NCBI RefSeq assembly: GCF_902459705.1
Contig: NZ_CABPRU010000001.1
Span: 682,001-746,000, forward strand
Direction: 5' to 3'
DNA length: 64,000 nucleotides
Origin: Pandoraea terrigena
GTDB taxonomy: Bacteria; Pseudomonadota; Gammaproteobacteria; Burkholderiales; Burkholderiaceae
Position 1 is the first letter of the stretch, and every line of letters starts with the position of its first letter. Below are positions 16,862 through 25,494 of the stretch, in pieces. The notes under the pieces were generated by a model. That model saw nothing but the letters and a program-made list of their open reading frames with translations. It was not told the DNA's origin and searched no databases. The translations under genes and the position numbers were made by a program.

Positions 16862-18067
16862 CTATGGCACGGTCTTGCCGGTCGCCTGCATCGCACGCGC
16901 CAGTCGTGCCACGCCTTCCTCGATCGCCGATATCCCCGGCGCCGCGAACGACAGGCGCAGCGATGCCGCGTCGGCCTGCTCGGCGAAGAACGCCGTTCCC
17001 GGCACGAACAACACCTTCTCGGCAATCGCGTGCGGCAGCAGGTCGCTTGTCTTCATCGCCGCAAGGCGTGCCCACACGAACATCCCGCCCTGCGGTGCAT
17101 GGAACGCGATGGTGTCGCCCAGCGTCTCGCGCAATGCCTCGCACAGCGCGTTGCATTTATGACGGTAAGCTTCCGTGATTTTCGGCAGATGGCGTGTCAA
17201 CGCGCCATCGGCAAGATATTCAGCGGCCACCGCTTGCGTCCACGGCACGCTGCACAGATCGACGGTCTGCTTGGCCACCACGCATCGGCGGGCAATCTCC
17301 GGCGGTGCGACCGTCCAGCCCACGCGCAACCCCGGCGCAACGATCTTCGACAGGCTCGAGAAGTGCACCACCCAGTCGCGCGATCCCGGCACTTCCGCCG
17401 TCAGGCCGAGCAGGGTCGGCACGGCGTCGCCCGCGAAGCGCAAGTCGCCGTATGGATCGTCCTCGACGATGATGAACCGGTACTCGAGCGCCAGTTTCAG
17501 CAGGTCGATACGACGCTCGCGCGAGAGCGTTGCGCCGGTCGGATTGGCAAACGTCGGCACCGTATACAGCAGCTTCGGAATGGCAATCCTGCCCTCGCGC
17601 AGCAGCGTGTCCAGATGCGCGACGTCCAGCCCGTGCGCGTCGACGGGCACCGTCACGATCTTCGCCTGCTGTAGTCGCAATGCCTGCAAGGTTGCCGGAT
17701 ACGCGGGCTGCTCGGTGACCACGACATCCCCAGGGGAGACCATCACGCGCAGCAGCAGGTCGAGGCCTTGCTGGGACCCCGTTGTCACCAGCAGGGATTC
17801 GGCGGTGCATGGTGCGCCGCGCGAGGCCATCAGCGCGACGAGCTGCATCTTGAGGTCGGCGAGGCCGTCGGTCGGGCCGTATTGCAGGCAACGCGTCGGC
17901 TGGGCGAAGGCGCGAGCCTGCGCCGCGGCGAGACCGTCGATGTCGAACAAATCGCTTGCCGGATACCCGCCCGCGAACGAGATCATGCCCGGCTCGGACA
18001 AGTATTTGAACAGCTCGCGAATTGGCGAGCCGACCGGGTTGGCGAACACGGAAGTGAAGGCGTACAT
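16862..18067 (-). CDS. PLP aminotransferase, 2-aminoadipate transaminase-like
   Basis: This 401-residue fold-type I aminotransferase resembles the C-terminal half of MocR proteins and the LysN/2-aminoadipate transaminases, without any DNA-binding domain. Visible motifs include GGYPASDLF, QYGPTDGLADLK, the TVPTFANPTG loop with its asparagine, VEDDPYGDLRF and the PLP lysine motif SSLSKIVAPGLRVGW. The ATG at 18067 gives the standard start of the family. It lies in the same direction as an ALDH7-type dehydrogenase and hglS. In that context it most likely converts 2-aminoadipate to 2-oxoadipate. Confidence 0.8.
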   Translation of the reverse strand: MYAFTSVFANPVGSPIRELFKYLSEPGMISFAGGYPASDLFDIDGLAAAQARAFAQPTRCLQYGPTDGLADLKMQLVALMASRGAPCTAESLLVTTGSQQGLDLLLRVMVSPGDVVVTEQPAYPATLQALRLQQAKIVTVPVDAHGLDVAHLDTLLREGRIAIPKLLYTVPTFANPTGATLSRERRIDLLKLALEYRFIIVEDDPYGDLRFAGDAVPTLLGLTAEVPGSRDWVVHFSSLSKIVAPGLRVGWTVAPPEIARRCVVAKQTVDLCSVPWTQAVAAEYLADGALTRHLPKITEAYRHKCNALCEALRETLGDTIAFHAPQGGMFVWARLAAMKTSDLLPHAIAEKVLFVPGTAFFAEQADAASLRLSFAAPGISAIEEGVARLARAMQATGKTVP

Positions 18068-18230
18068 GGGGGCCTCGCTAGGCAAAGCGTGACGGAATTC
18101 GGCTATCGGGGGAGGGGCGCCGGGCGGGTCTGCCGAGAAGGCACGACACGTCCGGCGCTGACCGGATTCGTAAGCTGCCGCGCGGCGTCGTGCATCGGTA
18201 TGCGCGGCGCCGGGGCTGGCTATCGCGACT

Positions 18231-19730
18231 TCACTCGATCGAGAAGTCGATGCCTTGCGCGAGCGGCAGGGCGGACGAGTAGTTGACGGTGTTGGTGGCA
18301 CGGCGCATATAGCCCTTCCATGCGTCGGAGCCCGACTCGCGACCGCCGCCGGTTTCCTTCTCGCCGCCGAATGCGCCGCCGATCTCCGCGCCGCTCGGGC
18401 CGATGTTGACGTTGGCGATGCCGCAGTCGCTACCCGCCGACGACGTGAAGCGCTCGGCTTCGCGCAGGTCGGTCGTGAACACGCATGACGACAGGCCGTG
18501 CGAGGCGGCATTGTTGGCGTCGATGGCTTGCGAGAAGTCGCTGTACTTGAGCACGTACAGGATCGGTGCGAACGTCTCGGTCAGCACGATTTCGGTCTGC
18601 GACGGCATTTCGACGATGGCCGGCTTCACGTAGAAACCGTTCTCTGCTCCTGCGACCGCGTGACGCTCACCGCCCGTGACCTTGCCGCCTTGCGCGCGCG
18701 CCTTGTCGAGGGCGTCCTGCATACGCTTGAATGCGCCTTCGTCGATCAGCGGGCCCATGAGTGTGCCGCGCTCCAGCGGGTTGCCGATGGCGACCTTGCC
18801 GTACAGCGTCTTCAGACGCTCGACGGTCTTGTCGTACACGCTCTCATGGACAAACAGGCGGCGCAGTGTGGTGCAACGCTGACCCGCCGTGCCCACCGCC
18901 GAGAACAGGATGCCGCGCGGGGCGAGTTCCATGTCGGCGCTGCCGGTCACGATGCCCGCGTTGTTGCCGCCCAACTCCAGGATCGAGCGGCCAAAGCGGC
19001 GAGCGACTTCCACGCCGACCTTGCGGCCCATTTCCGTGCTGCCCGTCGCGCTCACGATGGCCGAGCGCGGATCGGCGACCAGCGCCTCGCCCACGTCCCG
19101 ACCGCCGATGATGAGTGCGCAAAGACCCTCAGGGGCGTCGCCGAACTCGGCGATGACATCGTTCATCAATTGGTTGACCGCCAGCGCAGTCAGCGGCGTC
19201 TTCTCCGACGGCTTCCACACGACGGCGTTGCCGCATACGAGCGCAAGCGCAGCGTTCCACGCCCACACCGCCACCGGGAAGTTGAAGGCGGAAATGACGG
19301 TGCACACGCCCATCGGGTGCCACGTCTCGGCCATGCGGTGGCCCGGACGCTCCGACGCAATCGTCAGGCCGTACAACTGACGCGACAGGCCGACGGCGAA
19401 GTCACAGATGTCGATCATTTCCTGCACTTCGCCCAATCCTTCCTGCAGGATCTTGCCGGCTTCGAGCGTGACGAGTGCGCCCAGCGCCTGCTTGCGCTCG
19501 CGCAGCTTTTCGCCGAGCAGGCGCACCAGTTCGCCGCGACGCGGCGCGGGCACATTGCGCCACGCGGTGAACGCGGTCTGCGCGCGGGCGAGGGTGGCTT
19601 GGGCGTCGGCCACCGAGGCGCTGGCCACGCGGCCGATCAATGCGCCGTCGATGGGCGAATGCACGGCGATGTCGCCCGCTTCGGCCAGTTTGGCAATGCC
19701 CAATTCGTTGAGGATGGAAGTCGCGTTCAC
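18231..19730 (-). CDS. amaB: Aldehyde dehydrogenase 7 family (aminoadipate semialdehyde / piperideine-6-carboxylate dehydrogenase)
   Basis: This 499-residue enzyme belongs to the ALDH7/AmaB family, which oxidises 2-aminoadipate 6-semialdehyde to 2-aminoadipate in lysine degradation. Family marks include NAFNFPVAVWAWN-type SAFNFPVAVW, WKPSEKTPL, ELGGNNAGI with E252 and GTAGQRCTTLRRLF with nucleophile C286, plus the C-terminal SGAEIGGAFGGEKETGGGRESGSDAWK. It lies between hglS and the aminotransferase gene on one strand, so the three steps from semialdehyde to hydroxyglutarate are encoded together. Confidence 0.9.
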   Translation of the reverse strand: MNATSILNELGIAKLAEAGDIAVHSPIDGALIGRVASASVADAQATLARAQTAFTAWRNVPAPRRGELVRLLGEKLRERKQALGALVTLEAGKILQEGLGEVQEMIDICDFAVGLSRQLYGLTIASERPGHRMAETWHPMGVCTVISAFNFPVAVWAWNAALALVCGNAVVWKPSEKTPLTALAVNQLMNDVIAEFGDAPEGLCALIIGGRDVGEALVADPRSAIVSATGSTEMGRKVGVEVARRFGRSILELGGNNAGIVTGSADMELAPRGILFSAVGTAGQRCTTLRRLFVHESVYDKTVERLKTLYGKVAIGNPLERGTLMGPLIDEGAFKRMQDALDKARAQGGKVTGGERHAVAGAENGFYVKPAIVEMPSQTEIVLTETFAPILYVLKYSDFSQAIDANNAASHGLSSCVFTTDLREAERFTSSAGSDCGIANVNIGPSGAEIGGAFGGEKETGGGRESGSDAWKGYMRRATNTVNYSSALPLAQGIDFSIE

Positions 19731-19815
19731 GTGGGTACCCCTATGGAATTCAGTGTTGGCCGCCGGTGCAGTTCACCGGTATCGGCAGATTGAGGCGCAG
19801 CATCGACGCACAGAC

Positions 19816-20871
19816 CTATTGTGCGCCGGAAGCCGAGCCCCCCGATGACTTGGCGTTGGCCGTCATCTTGAAAATACCTTGGGCATTGCCGGCGTCGAAG
19901 CGCAGATCGATCTTCCAGCAACGCCTGGCGGTGTCGTATTCGCGATGGCGCGTGATGAATTCGTAGAATGAACCCGGCACCTCGCGCGTGACGATCTCAC
20001 CATCCTTGCCTCTGAACTCGCGACGCACGGTGTCGGCGCGATACGCCGTCTGGAACACGCGGCCGGAGCGCGAACGCTCGACTTCGGGCTTCATCGGGCG
20101 GCCCTTGGCCTTCTCCGCGTCGGACAGCGCGAACACATCGTCGACGCGGTCGGTCGCATGGTTGAACGCGTTGCCCTCGGTCGCAATCCAGGCCATTTCG
20201 GCGGATTCGGCCAGCAGCAGTTCGTAATCGGCTTCGCTCGGGACGTCGTGCTGGCGCGCAAACGCTCCGACGATCACCGGCAGCAGCGCCTGAGCGCTCT
20301 CGAGCGGTAGCGTGCCGTCGCGCTCCAGTTCCCAAAGCTGACCGATGGCCGTTGGCGTGAGCGGATCCTTCGACGTGCCGACCACACGCGACACGGCTTG
20401 CTGGAACGTCTCGGAGAAGCGCTCCGGATGCAGCTCGCTCACGAAGAATTGCGAAATCTCGTCGGGGGCGTCTTCGTGCGCATAGGCGCGGCCGGTCATG
20501 CCGAGACGGTCGAGCGGATAGCGGCCGTTCAGCCGGAACCCCAGCGGCCGCAGAATGCGCGTGAAGGCCGCTTCGCCCGGCGGCAGGGCGCCGTTCCCGG
20601 TCCAGCGCACGGTTCGCAGCGCGCCATGATCGAAGTAGACACCGCCGCCACCGGCAATGGCTTCTTCGGTGTAGGTGCGGCCGTTCGGCGAGCGTGCCAG
20701 CAGCCCTTCGAACAGGGCCATGTTCATGGCCTGCGCCAGTTCAGCACGCGTCACGCGCCCCGGTTCGGCATCCGCCAGGATCGACGGCGAATTGAGTGTC
20801 GCGAAGAGCGCGTCGGTACGCGCTTCCCCGATCAGGGAAACCAGCAGGGACTGCACGTTGGCATTGCGCAT
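19816..20871 (-). CDS. hglS: 2-oxoadipate dioxygenase/decarboxylase (DUF1338, HglS-like)
   Basis: This 351-residue DUF1338 protein should convert 2-oxoadipate to D-2-hydroxyglutarate with O2 and loss of CO2, as Pseudomonas putida HglS does in D-lysine catabolism. The non-haem iron ligands are kept: H82 in FDHGALRT, H238 in NAFNHATDR and E304 in SFYEFITR, and the substrate-binding arginine R86. It is the first gene of the lysine set, followed after 85 bases by amaB. The ATG at 20871 is chosen over longer frames because the family begins close to this point. The LysR gene at 21037 is divergent. Confidence 0.9.
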   Translation of the reverse strand: MRNANVQSLLVSLIGEARTDALFATLNSPSILADAEPGRVTRAELAQAMNMALFEGLLARSPNGRTYTEEAIAGGGGVYFDHGALRTVRWTGNGALPPGEAAFTRILRPLGFRLNGRYPLDRLGMTGRAYAHEDAPDEISQFFVSELHPERFSETFQQAVSRVVGTSKDPLTPTAIGQLWELERDGTLPLESAQALLPVIVGAFARQHDVPSEADYELLLAESAEMAWIATEGNAFNHATDRVDDVFALSDAEKAKGRPMKPEVERSRSGRVFQTAYRADTVRREFRGKDGEIVTREVPGSFYEFITRHREYDTARRCWKIDLRFDAGNAQGIFKMTANAKSSGGSASGAQ

Positions 20872-20889
20872 CGGGTTGTCTCGCAGGAG

Positions 20890-20914
20890 GCGACGCCGTC
20901 TCTGGCGGCGTCGC
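20890..20914 (-). other. Hairpin in the hglS leader
   Basis: A perfect 8-bp stem GCGACGCC / GGCGTCGC (20890-20897, 20907-20914) lies 18 bases ahead of the hglS start, inside the predicted untranslated leader. A role in translation control is possible but unproven. Confidence 0.4.
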
Positions 20915-20970
20915 ACGGGGTCAGGGCATGGCACGGAGCGCTTCACCCCATGCCGTCTTGCATTGACAGC

Positions 20971-20999
20971 ATTATTGGAATGGATGCCACGCACGTAAA
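20971..20999 (-). promoter_or_regulatory. Candidate promoter for hglS operon
   Basis: On the minus strand TTTACG (20999-20994), a 17-base spacer and AATAAT (20976-20971) form a reasonable sigma-70 promoter. It predicts a leader of roughly 90 bases before hglS. The divergent LysR gene starts at 21037, so a LysR dimer or tetramer bound here could control both directions. Confidence 0.5.
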
Positions 21000-21036
21000 G
21001 CGAGATAAAATTGCCACTTGATGCGTTTTTGGAATC

Positions 21037-21969
21037 ATGATGCGCAAATTCAAGACCCCCGGCACGGCGGCGCTGCTGGCCTTCGAGGCGGCGGCGCGGC
21101 ACGAGAGCTTTACCCATGCGGCGCGCGAGCTGTTCCTGACGGAGAGCGCTGTGTCACGCCAGATCGCCACGCTGGAGGCGCAACTGGGCGTGCGCCTGTT
21201 CGTGCGTGCGAAGCAGCGCGTGGTGCTGACCCGCGCCGGACGCCTGTATGGCACGCAAGTGCGCCGCACGTTGGAACAGCTCGATCGAGACACGCTCTCG
21301 ATCATGGCGCACGGCAGCGGGGGCGGTTACCTGGAACTGGCGGTGCTGCCGACGTTCGCGTCCGAGTGGTTGATCCCGAGAATGAAGGATTTCGACGAGC
21401 GCCACCCGGAGGTTCGCGTGAACATGGGCGTGCACACCGATCTCTTCACGTTCGACGAGACGCACTTCGAAGCGGCCATTCACTTCGGGCAGCCGACGTG
21501 GCCGGGGACGTCATCGGATTACCTGTTCGGCGAGGAGGTGGTGCCGGTGTGCCGGCCGTCGTTGCTCAAGGGGCCGGTTCGCACGGCCGCTGACCTGCTC
21601 ACATATCCGCTGTTGCATTCGACGACCCGCCCCAGTGCCTGGACCCAATGGTTTGCGGAGCAACGTATCGAGGACCACCGGACGCTGCAAGGGGTGCGCT
21701 ATGAGTTGCACACGATGCTTATCGCCGGCGCGGCCGCCGGGCTCGGCGTTGCACTGGTGCCGAAGTTCTTCGTCGAGGGGCAGTTGGCGACGTATGGCCT
21801 GACGATTCCCGTCGACGTGAAGAGCGTGGCCGAGTCGGCCTACTACCTCGTCTACCCGACCGAACTCACGCACGGGCAGCCGCTCAGCGTGTTCCGCGAG
21901 TGGCTGTTGACGCAGGCCAGTGCCTATCGACCGGACGGCCCGTCCGCCGCGTCTCAACGTCCGGTGTAA
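21037..21969 (+). CDS. LysR family regulator (GcvA-like), divergent from hglS
   Basis: This 310-residue LysR-type regulator has the N-terminal helix-turn-helix (about 10-68, AARHESFTHAARELFLTESAVSRQI) and a periplasmic-binding-like effector domain (about 95-300, LELAVLPTFASEWLIPR). Its style is that of the GcvA/AmpR branch. It is transcribed away from hglS-amaB-aminotransferase, so it most likely controls that lysine set in response to a pathway intermediate. Its 3' end overlaps the convergent yitT-like gene by 16 bases. Confidence 0.9.
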   Translation: MMRKFKTPGTAALLAFEAAARHESFTHAARELFLTESAVSRQIATLEAQLGVRLFVRAKQRVVLTRAGRLYGTQVRRTLEQLDRDTLSIMAHGSGGGYLELAVLPTFASEWLIPRMKDFDERHPEVRVNMGVHTDLFTFDETHFEAAIHFGQPTWPGTSSDYLFGEEVVPVCRPSLLKGPVRTAADLLTYPLLHSTTRPSAWTQWFAEQRIEDHRTLQGVRYELHTMLIAGAAAGLGVALVPKFFVEGQLATYGLTIPVDVKSVAESAYYLVYPTELTHGQPLSVFREWLLTQASAYRPDGPSAASQRPV

Positions 21970-22613
21970 CGGCCCGGCCGGTGCCACGCGACCACCATGG
22001 CGCTCATGGCGAGCGCCGACAGCGCGGACCAGGCAACACGTCCGGCGGGGAGGGTGGTGAGCGAGGCGAGCAGAATCGTCGCGTCGATGCCCACCTGGGT
22101 AATCCCCGCGTTGATGCCGCGCTCGCGTTGCAACCACAGCGTGACGATGCCTGTGCCGCCTACGCCGGCCCCGTGACGCGCAAGCGCCAGAATTCCCATG
22201 CCGCACAGCGTGCCGCCGACGAACGCGGCGAACAGCGGATTGACGAAGGCGACATTGAACGTCTGCGGCATGGCCGCGAGGGCAAAGGTGATGCCGAAGC
22301 TCGCGACGGTGGACTTGATCGCGAAGCGCGGGCCCATCGTGAAGTACGCGAACAGGAAGAACGGGATGTTCACCAGCGTGAAGATGGTGCCCACCGGTAG
22401 GGGAAAGACGTAAGAGGCGAGCAGCGCAATGCCGGCCACGCCGCCGGTGACCAACCCGGCCGCCTTGAGCAGCACGAGCCCGACCACCACGAATGCCATG
22501 CCGATGACCATCGCATAGATGTCTTCGAGCACGGAGTGCGGGACACCGATTGTGTCGGCTGCCGCAATGGCGCTGCGGGGGCTACCCGCCATTGCGCCTG
22601 GATTCTGTTCCAT
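21954..22613 (-). CDS. YitT family membrane protein
   Basis: This 219-residue protein has five or six membrane helices and the YitT motif set LKAAGLVTGGVAGIALL, then NIPFF and GTLCGMGILALARHGAGVGGTGI. It lacks the C-terminal cytosolic DUF2179 domain present in Bacillus YitT proteins, which are about 280 residues. The family role is unknown; some members are linked to cysteine or sulfur compound transport. The ATG at 22613 is preferred because upstream in-frame codons read as arginine-rich non-hydrophobic sequence. Confidence 0.8.
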   Translation of the reverse strand: MEQNPGAMAGSPRSAIAAADTIGVPHSVLEDIYAMVIGMAFVVVGLVLLKAAGLVTGGVAGIALLASYVFPLPVGTIFTLVNIPFFLFAYFTMGPRFAIKSTVASFGITFALAAMPQTFNVAFVNPLFAAFVGGTLCGMGILALARHGAGVGGTGIVTLWLQRERGINAGITQVGIDATILLASLTTLPAGRVAWSALSALAMSAMVVAWHRPGRYTGR

Positions 22614-22639
22614 GATCTTGCAAGTCAAATACAACAAGA

Positions 22640-22675
22640 CGGTGCGCCCGACTCTCCTCGTGTCGCGGCGCACCG
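22640..22675 (-). terminator. Hairpin between ilvE and the yitT-like gene
   Basis: A perfect 9-bp stem CGGTGCGCC / GGCGCACCG with an 18-base loop lies 74 bases past the ilvE stop and is followed on the minus strand by a moderately T-rich stretch (TCTTGTTGTATTTG). It is the likely end of the ilvE message. Confidence 0.5.
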
Positions 22676-22748
22676 CCAATGATTTCCCGCGCCGCTGTCT
22701 CGGGCGACGCGCAACTGCACAACTTGTTATGTGGGCAACGTTAGCCGA

Positions 22749-23846
22749 TCAGGCAACGTGATGTACCCAGCCAAACGGATCGGTGACCTTGCCACGTTGA
22801 ATGCCCGTGAGTTGATCGCGAATGCGCTGGGTGACCGGGCCTTCGCCGCCGTCGCCAATGTTGAATTCGCCCTGGGCGTGGCGCACCTGGCCGATGGCGG
22901 TGACGACCGCTGCCGTGCCGCACGCGAACGTTTCCTTCACACGGCCGCTGGCGGCGTCGGCTTGCCATTGGGCAAATTCGTACGGCGTCTCGTTGACGGT
23001 CAGGCCGTTGCGCTTGGCCATTTCGATAATCGATGCGCGCGTGATGCCCGGCAGGATCGTGCCGGCGAGCGGCGGCGTCTGGAGCGAGCCGTCGTCCATC
23101 ACGAAGAAGACGTTCATGCCGCCCAGTTCTTCGATCCAGCGATGTTGCGCGGCGTCGAGGAACACGACCTGGTCGCAGCCCTTGCCGCTTGCTTCCGTCT
23201 GTGCGATCAGGCTCGCGGCGTAGTTGCCGCCGCACTTGGCCGCGCCGGTGCCGCCCGGGGCGGCGCGCGTATATTGATCCGACACCCATACGGTCACGGC
23301 CGACTTGCCGGGCTTGAAGTAGGGGCCGACCGGGCAGGCGATCACGCAGAAGATGTACTCATGGGCGGCGCGCACGCCGAGGAAGCTCTCCGAGGCGAAC
23401 ATGAACGGGCGGATATAGAGGCTGCTGCCTTCCGTGCCCGGAATCCATGCGCGATCGATATCGACGAGCTTTTCCACGGCTTCGAGGAACACGGCTTCTG
23501 GCAGCTCGGCCATCGACATGCGCTGGGCCGAATCACGGAAGCGCTTGGCATTGGCTTGCGGGCGGAACAGCGAGATCTTGCCGTCTTCACCGCGATAGGC
23601 CTTCATCCCTTCGAAAATTTCCTGCGCGTAGTGCAGCACGGCGCATGCCGGATCGATCTCGAACGGACGACGGGCCTCTACCTTCGCGTCGTGCCAGCCT
23701 GTGCCCTCGGTCCAGCGGATCGTGACCATGTGATCCGTGAATACGCGGCCAAACGCCGGGTTCACCAGCTTGGCGGCGATCTGGTCGGCAGGGGTGGGGT
23801 TGGCGTGCGGCTCCACGACAAAACGCAATTGATTATCGGCGCTCAT
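22749..23846 (-). CDS. ilvE: Branched-chain amino acid aminotransferase
   Basis: IlvE makes the last step of leucine, isoleucine and valine synthesis and the first of their breakdown, using PLP. The 365-residue length and motifs fit the long bacterial class IV form: LHYAQEIFEGMKAYR, FRPQANAKRF, the PLP lysine in GTGAAKCGGNYAAS, and the LPGITRASIIE loop. The ATG at 23846 is fixed by an in-frame stop (TGA) nine bases upstream. Its own ribosome site is weak (GAAGAAAC), while a perfect AAGGAGGA lies 75 bases further up; see the leader entries. Confidence 0.95.
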   Translation of the reverse strand: MSADNQLRFVVEPHANPTPADQIAAKLVNPAFGRVFTDHMVTIRWTEGTGWHDAKVEARRPFEIDPACAVLHYAQEIFEGMKAYRGEDGKISLFRPQANAKRFRDSAQRMSMAELPEAVFLEAVEKLVDIDRAWIPGTEGSSLYIRPFMFASESFLGVRAAHEYIFCVIACPVGPYFKPGKSAVTVWVSDQYTRAAPGGTGAAKCGGNYAASLIAQTEASGKGCDQVVFLDAAQHRWIEELGGMNVFFVMDDGSLQTPPLAGTILPGITRASIIEMAKRNGLTVNETPYEFAQWQADAASGRVKETFACGTAAVVTAIGQVRHAQGEFNIGDGGEGPVTQRIRDQLTGIQRGKVTDPFGWVHHVA

Positions 23847-23907
23847 GTTTCTTCAATGTCTCGGCAGAGGGGGCTTCAGTCGTCAGTGCCGTTAACGTAA
23901 ACGGCAA
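23833..23907 (-). other. Possible leader ORF overlapping the ilvE start
   Basis: From TTG at 23907 a 24-codon frame runs through the leader hairpin and ends in TAA at 23833, overlapping the first four codons of ilvE in another frame. A strong Shine-Dalgarno AAGGAGGA (23928-23921) precedes it, though 13 bases from the TTG is long. The peptide is rich in Thr, Leu and Ala. It may be a translationally coupled leader peptide; it may also be chance. Confidence 0.3.
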
Positions 23908-23915
23908 GAAGCCCC
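23870..23915 (-). promoter_or_regulatory. Structured RNA leader of ilvE
   Basis: Just upstream of ilvE a perfect 8-bp outer stem GGGGCTTC / GAAGCCCC (23915-23908 with 23877-23870) encloses a perfect 6-bp inner stem GCCGTT / AACGGC (23905-23900 with 23893-23888). It starts 5 bases after the strong Shine-Dalgarno and ends 24 bases before the ATG. I do not recognise it as a known riboswitch; attenuation or translation control are possible. Confidence 0.5.
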
Positions 23916-23928
23916 TATTTTCCTCCTT

Positions 23929-24346
23929 TAGGCCCTCGCCTGTCGACTGAATTCACCATCCGAGCCGTCATAAGCGCTTCCACGGCGTGATGACGCCGAT
24001 AAAAGTCGGATTTTGGCTGATTTTTAGAAGAAAAATGCGAGGTTTCGCGAAATTCACTCAAGATGACGGCTGCTGCCGCCTCAGGAAGCGGCGTTGCAGA
24101 GCGCCCGAAAGGCCTCGATGGCATAGCGCGCCCGCATGAAGCCGTGAGCCGTGCGAGCCGCCGCGCGCCCGTGGATACCATGAACGCGAGCGCGCGTGTG
24201 ACTGGGGTTTCCCGCACTGCGCCGGCGACCGCGCGTTGCCTAGAATGCCGGGCGGGGCCGCAGCGCATCGCGTCACTCGCCTGCGAGGCACGCGTTGTAT
24301 GCGCAGCCTGGGGTCTGTTCACCCCAACGTCCGTAACGCTTCTTGC
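23929..24346. other. Gap upstream of ilvE and the LysR gene
   Basis: These 418 bases hold no gene I can support. Open frames on either strand have arginine/alanine-rich composition with no family resemblance. The segment 23985-24065 is AT-rich (cggattttggctgatttttagaagaaaaatgcg) and is the likeliest place for divergent promoters. Confidence 0.5.
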
Positions 24347-25285
24347 ATGACTGCACGGCTGGGGATGAACTTTCGCTCGCTCGACCTGAATCTGTTGCTC
24401 GTGTTCGAGTCGCTGCTGCGCACACGCAGCACGACCGTCACGGCCGAGGAACTCAGCCTCACGCAGTCAGCCGTGAGCAACGCGCTCAAGCGGCTACGCC
24501 TCGCGTTTGGCGATCCGCTGTTCGTCAAGACGCCGCAAGGCATGTTGCCCACCGATCTCGCCCTCTCGCTCGCCTCGCCCGTCACTGAGGGACTCGGCCT
24601 GATCCGCGGTGCCGTGGAGGCCCCGCAGGACTTCGTGCCTGCCCTGGCGCAGCGCACCTTTCGGCTTTACCTGAGCGACATCGGTCAGTTGATTTTCATA
24701 CCGAAGCTAATGGCGACGCTTGCGGCGGACGCGCCGGGCGTGCGTATCGTTACCGTCGACACGACACCGCGCGAGGCGCAGAACGCCATGGCGATGGGTG
24801 ACATCGATCTCACGCTGGGGCTCTTCACCCGTTTTGCGTCGGGCTTTCATCAGCAACGCCTCTTCCGCGAGCACTACGTTGCCCTGGTGCGCGAAGGGCA
24901 TCCCACCATTCGCGGCCAACTGACCGGCGAGGCGTTTCTTGACGCCGCGCACGCGGTCTATCGACCGACCGCCGGCAATCACGATGTCTTCGAGACGGCT
25001 GTCGAGCAATGGTTTGCGCAGGCCGGGCGACAGCGTCATGTCGCGCTGCGCATGGCGCACTCGATGGGACTCTCGGCACTCATCGCCGCGAGCGACCTCG
25101 TGGTCTGCGTGCCGACGCGACTCGGACGCGCGCTCAAGTCCGCCGCCGATCTACGCACTTACGCACTGCCGTTCGAAGGCCCCGAGTTCGACATCTCGCA
25201 ACACTGGCACGAACGCTTTCACGCCGACGCCGGCCATCGCTGGTTGCGCAGCACCCTGTTCCGCCTATTCCACGGCGAAGACTGA
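24347..25285 (+). CDS. LysR family regulator (NodD/PcpR-like branch)
   Basis: This 312-residue LysR regulator has an N-terminal winged helix (MNFRSLDLNLLLVFESLL then TAEELSLTQSAVSNALKRL) and an effector domain from about 95. The FGDPLFVKTPQGMLPTDLA stretch is typical of the NodD/NahR/PcpR branch, whose members often respond to aromatic compounds. Two starts are possible: 24347, and 24365, which is the canonical MNFRSLDLN start. It lies upstream of the extradiol dioxygenase operon in the same direction, and a perfect inverted repeat at 25368-25390 between them is a likely target. Confidence 0.88.
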   Translation: MTARLGMNFRSLDLNLLLVFESLLRTRSTTVTAEELSLTQSAVSNALKRLRLAFGDPLFVKTPQGMLPTDLALSLASPVTEGLGLIRGAVEAPQDFVPALAQRTFRLYLSDIGQLIFIPKLMATLAADAPGVRIVTVDTTPREAQNAMAMGDIDLTLGLFTRFASGFHQQRLFREHYVALVREGHPTIRGQLTGEAFLDAAHAVYRPTAGNHDVFETAVEQWFAQAGRQRHVALRMAHSMGLSALIAASDLVVCVPTRLGRALKSAADLRTYALPFEGPEFDISQHWHERFHADAGHRWLRSTLFRLFHGED

Positions 25286-25367
25286 TCCAACCTTGCTTCA
25301 TGCGTGCGTGACGTGCGCCCGCGCAACGCGGCGAGCGACCGTGCGCATGCTGCACCGTTCATTCACG

Positions 25368-25426
25368 GCGTAAATACTGCGCATTTACGCAATTCGTTGG
25401 CGTCATGCGACGTCGATCCCTATCGT
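25368..25426 (+). promoter_or_regulatory. LysR-type operator and promoter for the extradiol dioxygenase operon
   Basis: A perfect inverted repeat GCGTAAAT - 7 bases - ATTTACGC (25368-25375, 25383-25390) lies just upstream of a possible promoter TTGGCG (25397-25402), 18-base spacer, TATCGT (25421-25426). The repeat would be centred near -54 relative to the expected start, the usual position of a LysR activator site. The weak hexamers agree with an activated promoter. Confidence 0.6.
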
Positions 25427-25494
25427 ATCCCTCACGACAACGCCGTCACCGGGCACCCGCCCGGGGGACGAACAATATCCGCAGGAGACAAGCG

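Noticed and set aside
18498-19793. Long plus-strand open frame of 431 codons
   Set aside because: It lies antisense to the well-supported ALDH7 gene and has histidine/arginine-rich sequence with no family features, typical of high-GC shadow frames.
23915-24322. 135-codon open frame upstream of ilvE
   Set aside because: Arg/Ala-rich composition, no ribosome site and overlap with the ilvE leader and the LysR 5' region make it an unlikely gene.
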